Source: CAITNQ01 sp041661365
GTDB taxonomy: Bacteria > Latescibacterota > UBA2968 > UBA8231
Direction of reading: 5' to 3'
Length of the DNA stretch: 6,383 nt
NCBI GenBank assembly: GCA_041661365.1
Contig: JBAZUN010000371.1
Location: 1 to 6,383, forward strand
In this document: positions 1 to 3,646 of the stretch, piece by piece
Layout: every line of letters begins with the position of its first letter
How positions within the stretch are numbered: the stretch's first letter is position 1
The notes under the pieces: generated by a model
The model's input: the letters and a program-made list of their open reading frames with translations, nothing else
The model's database searches: none
What the model was told of the DNA's origin: nothing
Translations under genes and position numbers: made by a program

Positions 1-271
1 GTCGCTCCTGGGCCCGCCGGACCTTGCTGTCCGAATCGCGGGTTGTCCGCTTTCGGGCCGAAGCCGGAGACGGCGGAGTGGGCTGATCGGCCGGTCCTTG
101 CGACGCCTCGGCGGTGATGGATGCTTCCGCGGTGGCTGGCGCCTCGTCCTCCCCCTCGAACTGCTCCTCCTGGAGCAGCTCCTCCAGACCCTCCAGGAGT
201 CCGCCCTGATCCTCGGGCTCCCGCGGCTCGTCCTTGGGGGTATCCTGGTCACCACCTGACTGGTGGCGCAT
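1..271 (-). CDS. Unrecognised protein with acidic disordered N-terminus (3' part outside window)
   Basis: Reading leftward from ATG at 271, 90 codons stay open to the window edge, so only the N-terminus is present. A Shine-Dalgarno GAGGAAG (285 to 279) sits 7 bases before the ATG. Residues 8-62 are very rich in Asp, Glu, Gln, Ala and Pro, including the stretch LLEGLEELLQEEQFEGEDE, which could form a short amphipathic acidic helix. Residues 60-72 are a Pro/Ser/Ala linker. Residues 73-90 turn strongly basic (RKRTTR, then KVRRAQER), as if a charged helix or a folded domain begins there. Third codon positions are mostly G or C, as expected for real coding DNA here. There is no signal peptide or membrane segment. 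I do not recognise the family; an acidic tail joined to a basic domain is seen in many nucleic-acid-associated and regulatory proteins, but that is only a hint. It is transcribed in the same direction as the upstream sialidase-like gene, yet appears to have its own promoter. Confidence 0.7.
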   Translation of the reverse strand, partial: MRHQSGGDQDTPKDEPREPEDQGGLLEGLEELLQEEQFEGEDEAPATAEASITAEASQGPADQPTPPSPASARKRTTRDSDSKVRRAQER

Positions 272-359
272 CTGGAATCTTCCTCGGTGCTCTGTCTAGG
301 AGATGATCCGGTATTGGGCCCCGATCCATCCCGGCCCGCGGCGTTCCTTGCAGGATGGC

Positions 360-388
360 ATGGTAAGGGCGCCGGACGCGCGGGTCAA
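360..388 (-). promoter_or_regulatory. Sigma70-type promoter candidate for the acidic-protein gene
   Basis: On the minus strand TTGACC (388 to 383) is followed after exactly 17 bases by TACCAT (365 to 360), matching 5 of 6 and 4 of 6 consensus positions. It lies in the gap between the sialidase-like stop codon (466) and the acidic-protein ATG (271), giving a predicted leader of about 80 bases. I found no hairpin followed by a T-run in this gap, so read-through from the upstream genes is also possible. Confidence 0.45.
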
Positions 389-465
389 GGCGTCCCGCCT
401 CACCCCACGGGAAACGGAGCCTGCGGGGAGGTGATCCCACGGAGACCGCGAAAGCCGGTGAACCC

Positions 466-1584
466 TCAGCAGGTGCCGGCACACGCCTCGACCAGGCTCT
501 GCTCGTCGTAGCAGACGGCCCGGCAGAAGGCGTTGCGCGCGGTGTACGCGTCGAAGGGCTGGGCAGGGGTCCCGGCCGAATAGAAGACCGTGACCAGCCG
601 GCCGCCGGCCAGCAGGATGGTCGAAGGGTACCCGATGTCCCCGCCGGGCAGATCGTCGGCAAAGACCAGGCGGCGCGGGTCCCAGGTATGCCCCAGGTCC
701 TGGCTCAGGAGTCCCTCCACGCCGAACGGCGGGTGGCGGCGACCGAAGGTCAGGAGCACCCGGTCGCGGTGGAGCAGGGTCAGGTCCGGCGGGTGCTCGT
801 GAGGCGCGGTCACCCGCTCCACCTCGCCCCAGGTGGCCCCCTCGTCGTGGGAGCGACATAGGTAGATCGCCTGCTCATCGGCCTGTTCGGAGCGGCCCGC
901 GAAGAGCCAGTCGCCGTCGGGCAGGAAGAGGACGTCGGCCTCGTTAAGACCCATGGCCACGAGGATCGGGTCGCCCCAGGTGCGGCCGTGGTCCCGCGAG
1001 CGCAGCAGGTACGAGGGACTGGTGCCCGGCCCGACGGTGACGAACCCCTTCAGACCCGGCAGGACCGGGCCGCTGTAGATCGGCAGGTACAGGGTGCCGT
1101 CGGCGTGACAGCGGATCTTGCCGAAGGGCGAGGCCCCGTTGAGCGGGGTGTAGTGCAGCGGCTCGTCCCCGGTCCAGGTGCGGCCCAGATCTCCGGAGTA
1201 GACGATGCGAGTGTCCTGCCGCTTCAGGTCAGGGCTCCACTTCCCCTGGGCGTCGTAGTTCCCCTGCCAGTGATAGGCCAGGGCGAGAGCCCCCTCGCGC
1301 ACCATCCCCAGGGCCGGGTTGCGGTCGTCCCGCTCGCTGTCCACCACCGTGACCGGGGCCTCCCAGGTCAAGCCGGCGTCCCGCGAGCGGACCAGGTCGA
1401 GCCGGCCGCCCAACCCGATGTGCCCGGCACCGCCCCGGAGGGCGACCACCACCTCCCGCTCGCCGACGGCGGCGATCACCGGGAAATACCCCTGGCCGCG
1501 GACCACCTCGGTCACCGTGGTGCCGGGCAGGGAACGGACGTCGATGACGCGCGGTTCGGAGGTGTCCATGTCGCGTGAGTCCAT
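466..1584 (-). CDS. Sialidase-like BNR/Asp-box beta-propeller protein
   Basis: A 372-residue protein with five Asp boxes (S-x-D-x-G-x-T-W) starting near residues 67, 130, 196, 245 and 294: SRDAGLTW, SGDLGRTW, SRDHGRTW, SHDEGATW and SQDLGHTW. These mark the blades of a sialidase-type beta-propeller. The late segment GYPSTILLAGGRLVTVFYS (around 319-337) fits the BNR_2/exo-alpha-sialidase-like group (PF13088). The FRIP-type arginine motif of classical GH33 sialidases is not seen near the N-terminus, so true sialidase activity is doubtful; it could cleave or bind another sugar. No signal peptide is present, so it is predicted cytoplasmic. The C-terminus has four cysteines spaced C-x3-C-x9-C-x3-C (354, 358, 368, 372). 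The start at 1584 is chosen because AGGAG (1598 to 1594) lies 9 bases upstream. An alternative ATG at 1605 overlaps the reductase stop as ATGA and would add 7 residues. It is the second gene of a leftward unit with the reductase. Confidence 0.8.
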   Translation of the reverse strand: MDSRDMDTSEPRVIDVRSLPGTTVTEVVRGQGYFPVIAAVGEREVVVALRGGAGHIGLGGRLDLVRSRDAGLTWEAPVTVVDSERDDRNPALGMVREGALALAYHWQGNYDAQGKWSPDLKRQDTRIVYSGDLGRTWTGDEPLHYTPLNGASPFGKIRCHADGTLYLPIYSGPVLPGLKGFVTVGPGTSPSYLLRSRDHGRTWGDPILVAMGLNEADVLFLPDGDWLFAGRSEQADEQAIYLCRSHDEGATWGEVERVTAPHEHPPDLTLLHRDRVLLTFGRRHPPFGVEGLLSQDLGHTWDPRRLVFADDLPGGDIGYPSTILLAGGRLVTVFYSAGTPAQPFDAYTARNAFCRAVCYDEQSLVEACAGTC

Positions 1585-1601
1585 GCCGATGATCTCCTGA
1601 T

Positions 1602-2543
1602 TCATTTCTTGCCGGTCCGTTCCTCGACCCACTCCTGCATCTCGCGCCCCTTCTCGGTCCGCCAGACCGGGACGTATCCCGGCACCCCCGGCCGCAGGGT
1701 AAGGGCCCCGTCGACCAACAGGTCCTGACCGGTGACGAACAGGGCCGCGCTAGAGGCGAAGAAGGCCACGGCCTCGCCGACGTCGAGGGCCAGCCCCTGA
1801 CGCGGCAGGGGTTGGGAGGCGTGGTACCAGGTGCGCAGGGTCTCGCCGAATCGCTCGACGAAGGCGCGCCGCAGTCGAGGAGGCAGGCTGGCCACCCGGT
1901 GGTCGGCCCAATCCGGCTCCGGGATGTACCCGGGGGAGACGCAGTTGACGCGGACGCGGCTGGCCGCCAGCTCGGCGCCCAGCGAGCGGGTCAGCCCGAT
2001 AATCCCGGCCTTGGCCGCGGCGTACCCGCTGTCGTTCCCCCACCCCTGGTGGCCGTGGACCGAGGAGATGTTGACGATCGCCGCGTCGCCGGTCTCGGCC
2101 GCGGCCTTCTTCAGATGCGGCACCGCCTGCTTGCAGGCGAGCCAGAGCCCCTTGAGGTCGGTGTCGACCACGAGGTCGTAGTACTCCTCGGCCGCCTCCT
2201 CCAACGGCTTGCCAAAGCCGATCCCGCTGTTGTTGACCAGGAGGTCCAGCCGGCCGTACCGGTCGATGGTCTGCCGGACCAGGCGGCGGATCTCCGAGGC
2301 CTTGAGCAGGTCGGTCTTGACGAACAGCATAGAGGCGCCCCGCGTCTCGGCTCGAATCGATCGCATGGTGGCGCGCGCGGCCTCCTCCTTGCGATTGGCC
2401 AGCACCACGGCGGCCCCCTCGCGGCAGAGGACGCGGGCGATGCCGCGGCCGACGTTCCCGCCGGCACCGGTGACGATGGCTACCTTCCCCGCCAGCCGGC
2501 GGGCCGTGGGAGGGGTAAGGCGGTTGTCGATCAGTCCCTTCAT
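1602..2543 (-). CDS. Short-chain dehydrogenase/reductase (SDR), probably NADP(H)-dependent
   Basis: A 313-residue Rossmann-fold oxidoreductase of the classical SDR type. The cofactor motif TGAGGNVGRG begins at residue 25. NNSG (104-107) is the NNAG-equivalent, Ser161 in NISS is the catalytic serine, and Y174-A-A-A-K178 is the YxxxK motif 13 residues later. The strand-2 end reads LANR, with Asn50 where NAD-type enzymes carry Asp and Arg51 next to it, suggesting NADP(H) preference (inference). The fourth tetrad position, normally Asn in a N-L-x-G context, is Asp129 (DTDLKG). The protein is longer than the usual 250 residues: it has a long substrate loop after PGYI (204-207) and a charged C-terminal tail after VDGALTL. 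The ATG at 2543 is preferred over one at 2618 because AGGGAG (2555 to 2550) is 6 bases upstream and homology-like sequence begins shortly after. It is the first gene of the leftward unit; its stop lies next to or overlaps the sialidase-like start. The substrate is unknown, probably a sugar or polyol given its neighbours. Confidence 0.9.
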   Translation of the reverse strand: MKGLIDNRLTPPTARRLAGKVAIVTGAGGNVGRGIARVLCREGAAVVLANRKEEAARATMRSIRAETRGASMLFVKTDLLKASEIRRLVRQTIDRYGRLDLLVNNSGIGFGKPLEEAAEEYYDLVVDTDLKGLWLACKQAVPHLKKAAAETGDAAIVNISSVHGHQGWGNDSGYAAAKAGIIGLTRSLGAELAASRVRVNCVSPGYIPEPDWADHRVASLPPRLRRAFVERFGETLRTWYHASQPLPRQGLALDVGEAVAFFASSAALFVTGQDLLVDGALTLRPGVPGYVPVWRTEKGREMQEWVEERTGKK

Positions 2544-2572
2544 GGCGCTCTCCCTATCCGTGATCCGTTCGT

Positions 2573-2592
2573 GCCGGACCGGCCGATCCGGC
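2573..2592. promoter_or_regulatory. 20-base near-perfect palindrome, candidate operator before the reductase
   Basis: GCCGGA and TCCGGC form 6-base arms around CCGGCCGA. Read as one 20-base dyad, 9 of the 10 base pairs are self-complementary. It lies 29 bases upstream of the reductase ATG and just downstream of its possible -10 box, a typical position for a repressor site. It could instead fold as a leader-RNA hairpin. Chance palindromes are more common in GC-rich DNA, so confidence is modest. Confidence 0.35.
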
Positions 2593-2606
2593 GATGTCCA
2601 TAGGGG

Positions 2607-2638
2607 AATACAGAGCATCCCCGAGACCCGGCAGTCAA
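2607..2638 (-). promoter_or_regulatory. Weak promoter candidate for the reductase/sialidase-like unit
   Basis: On the minus strand TTGACT (2638 to 2633) is a good -35 match. The best -10-like hexamer is TGTATT (2612 to 2607), which gives a 20-base spacer, longer than the preferred 17. The short A+T-rich patch around 2598-2612 is unusual for this window. Some promoter must lie between 2544 and about 2740 for the leftward genes; this is the best I see, but it is not strong. Confidence 0.25.
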
Positions 2639-2650
2639 GATGGGCCGTCG

Positions 2651-2679
2651 TTGCCGCGGTCCCCGGACGCGGTTAGCTT
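2651..2679 (+). promoter_or_regulatory. Promoter candidate for the amidohydrolase/glycosidase unit
   Basis: TTGCCG (2651-2656) is followed by a 17-base spacer and TAGCTT (2674-2679), a partial match to the sigma70 consensus. Transcription would begin near 2686, giving a leader of about 60 bases. The spacer holds an imperfect inverted repeat with CCGCG/CGCGG arms (2654-2672). This is the only plausible rightward promoter I see before the GTG at 2745. Confidence 0.35.
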
Positions 2680-2687
2680 CTGGGCCG

Positions 2688-2706
2688 CCGGCGGGAATCC
2701 TGCCGG
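2688..2706. promoter_or_regulatory. 19-base near-perfect palindrome, candidate operator or leader hairpin
   Basis: CCGGCGGGA and TCCTGCCGG flank a central A with a single mismatched pair. The RNA form would be an 8-pair stem, one pair being G-U, with an AAU loop. It begins 9 bases after the candidate rightward -10 box, so it would sit at about +2 to +20 of the transcript, where a repressor would block transcription. Its counterpart at 2573-2592 holds a similar position in front of the leftward unit. Confidence 0.35.
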
Positions 2707-2730
2707 GTGAACCAGGCGAGCAAGGGATCG

Positions 2731-2738
2731 AAAGGGAG
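2731..2738 (+). promoter_or_regulatory. Ribosome binding site fixing the amidohydrolase GTG start
   Basis: AAAGGGAG lies 6 bases before the GTG at 2745. It decides the start, because the in-frame ATG at 2640 has no comparable site and lies upstream of the predicted promoter. Confidence 0.6.
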
Positions 2739-2744
2739 ACAACC

Positions 2745-3632
2745 GTGCTGGTCATCGACGTCCACGAGCACGTCATCCCGCGGCAGGGATTCCTGCACCC
2801 GCGGATGAAGGAGACCATCTGCACCGCCGCCGAGCTGGTGGCCATCATGGACCGGGAGGGGATCGACCGGATGGTGGCCCTCCCCCTCTCCTCGCCGGAA
2901 ACCTACCACTTCGTGCAGTCGGTCGAGGAGGTTTTCGAGGCCTGCGACCAGTTCCCCGACCGGTTCATCAAGTTCGGCAACGCCGACCCGCGGCTGGAGG
3001 TCAACGCCACCGAGCCGTACGACTTCAAGCCGATCCTCGAATACTATCGCTCCCTCGGCGCCCGGGGGGTAGGCGAGGCCACGGCCAACCTGGCCTGGGA
3101 CGATCCCCGGTATCAGAACCTCCTCCGCGCCACCGACGAGCTGGGCCTGCCGTTCCTCTTCCACCTCGCCACGCATGAGTTCAACACCTACGGGATCGTC
3201 ACCGAGCCCGGTCTCGGCGGGCTGGAGCGGGCCCTGAAGCAGTACCCCAGGATCCAGTTCATCGGCCACTCACCGGGGTGGTGGAGCGAGGTGGGCGGGA
3301 ATCCGTCACGGGCCGACCTGGACGGGTACCCCAAGGGGAAGGTAGCCCCCGGAGGACGGGTGCCGGAGCTGCTGCGCACCTACCCGAACATCTGGGGCGA
3401 CCTGTCGGCCGGGAGCGGGTACAATGCCCTGGCCCGCGATCCGGAGTGGGCCTACGGCTTCCTGGAGGAGTTCCAGGACCGACTGATGATGGGCCTCGAC
3501 ATCTGCATCCCCAGCAACGACCGCTGCGAGCTCCTCGGCTTCCTCCGCCGGGCCCACCAGGAGAAGCGGATCAGCCCGCGCGCCTTTGCCAAGATCATGG
3601 GGGAGAACGCCTGTCGTCTCCTCGAGCTGTAA
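2745..3632 (+). CDS. Amidohydrolase family protein (PF04909-type, TIM-barrel metal hydrolase)
   Basis: A 295-residue protein read from GTG. The N-terminal strand MLVIDVHEHV carries the metal-binding H-x-H pair (His7, His9). Further expected ligands are His140 (FLFHLATHEF), His175 (FIGHSPGWW) and Asp252 (MMGLDICIP), in the order and spacing of the amidohydrolase_2 family. The end KIMGENACRLLEL is the typical final helix, close to the usual family length, so the protein appears complete. Family members include decarboxylases and lactonases, among them 2-pyrone-4,6-dicarboxylate lactonase and L-fuconolactonase relatives, so hydrolysis of a sugar lactone or ester is a reasonable guess; the substrate cannot be read from the sequence. 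No signal peptide is present, so it is predicted cytoplasmic. It is the first gene of a rightward unit: the glycosidase-like gene starts 14 bases after its TAA, and it is transcribed divergently from the reductase. An upstream ATG at 2640 was rejected because that extension is Gly/Pro/Arg-rich, without family features. Confidence 0.88.
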   Translation: MLVIDVHEHVIPRQGFLHPRMKETICTAAELVAIMDREGIDRMVALPLSSPETYHFVQSVEEVFEACDQFPDRFIKFGNADPRLEVNATEPYDFKPILEYYRSLGARGVGEATANLAWDDPRYQNLLRATDELGLPFLFHLATHEFNTYGIVTEPGLGGLERALKQYPRIQFIGHSPGWWSEVGGNPSRADLDGYPKGKVAPGGRVPELLRTYPNIWGDLSAGSGYNALARDPEWAYGFLEEFQDRLMMGLDICIPSNDRCELLGFLRRAHQEKRISPRAFAKIMGENACRLLEL

Positions 3633-3637
3633 AGGAG
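3631..3637 (+). promoter_or_regulatory. Ribosome binding site for the glycosidase-like GTG start
   Basis: AAAGGAG overlaps the amidohydrolase TAA stop and lies 9 bases before the GTG at 3647. This is strong support for that start and for co-transcription of the two genes. Confidence 0.65.
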
Positions 3638-3646
3638 ACCACCCTC

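Noticed and set aside
2..259. Leu-rich plus-strand frame at the left edge that could suggest a membrane protein end
   Set aside because: It is the complement of the Glu/Gln-rich minus-strand gene (GAG read as CTC). The minus-strand reading has a proper ATG, Shine-Dalgarno and promoter.
272..465. Possible intrinsic terminator after the sialidase-like gene
   Set aside because: Several short GC-rich inverted repeats exist (for example GGGCC/GGCCC arms), but none is followed by a T-run, so no terminator is called.
249..859. Two overlapping minus-strand frames (249-662 and 296-859) reaching into the gap after the sialidase-like gene
   Set aside because: Both are Arg/Pro/Ser-rich off-frame readings of the sialidase-like gene; neither has a ribosome binding site or motifs.
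988..1578. 196-codon open frame on the plus strand opposite the sialidase-like gene
   Set aside because: It is antisense to five in-order Asp boxes; its composition is typical of a shadow frame.
1812..2603. 263-codon open frame on the plus strand opposite the reductase
   Set aside because: It is antisense to a gene with complete SDR motifs, low in complexity, and has no recognisable domain.
2544..2618. Longer reductase start at ATG 2618
   Set aside because: It would add 25 residues without SDR character and would translate through the palindrome; the ATG at 2543 has a well-placed AGGGAG.
2640..2744. Longer amidohydrolase start at ATG 2640
   Set aside because: The added residues are Gly/Pro/Arg-rich, lie across the promoter candidate, and precede the normal family start at the H-x-H strand.
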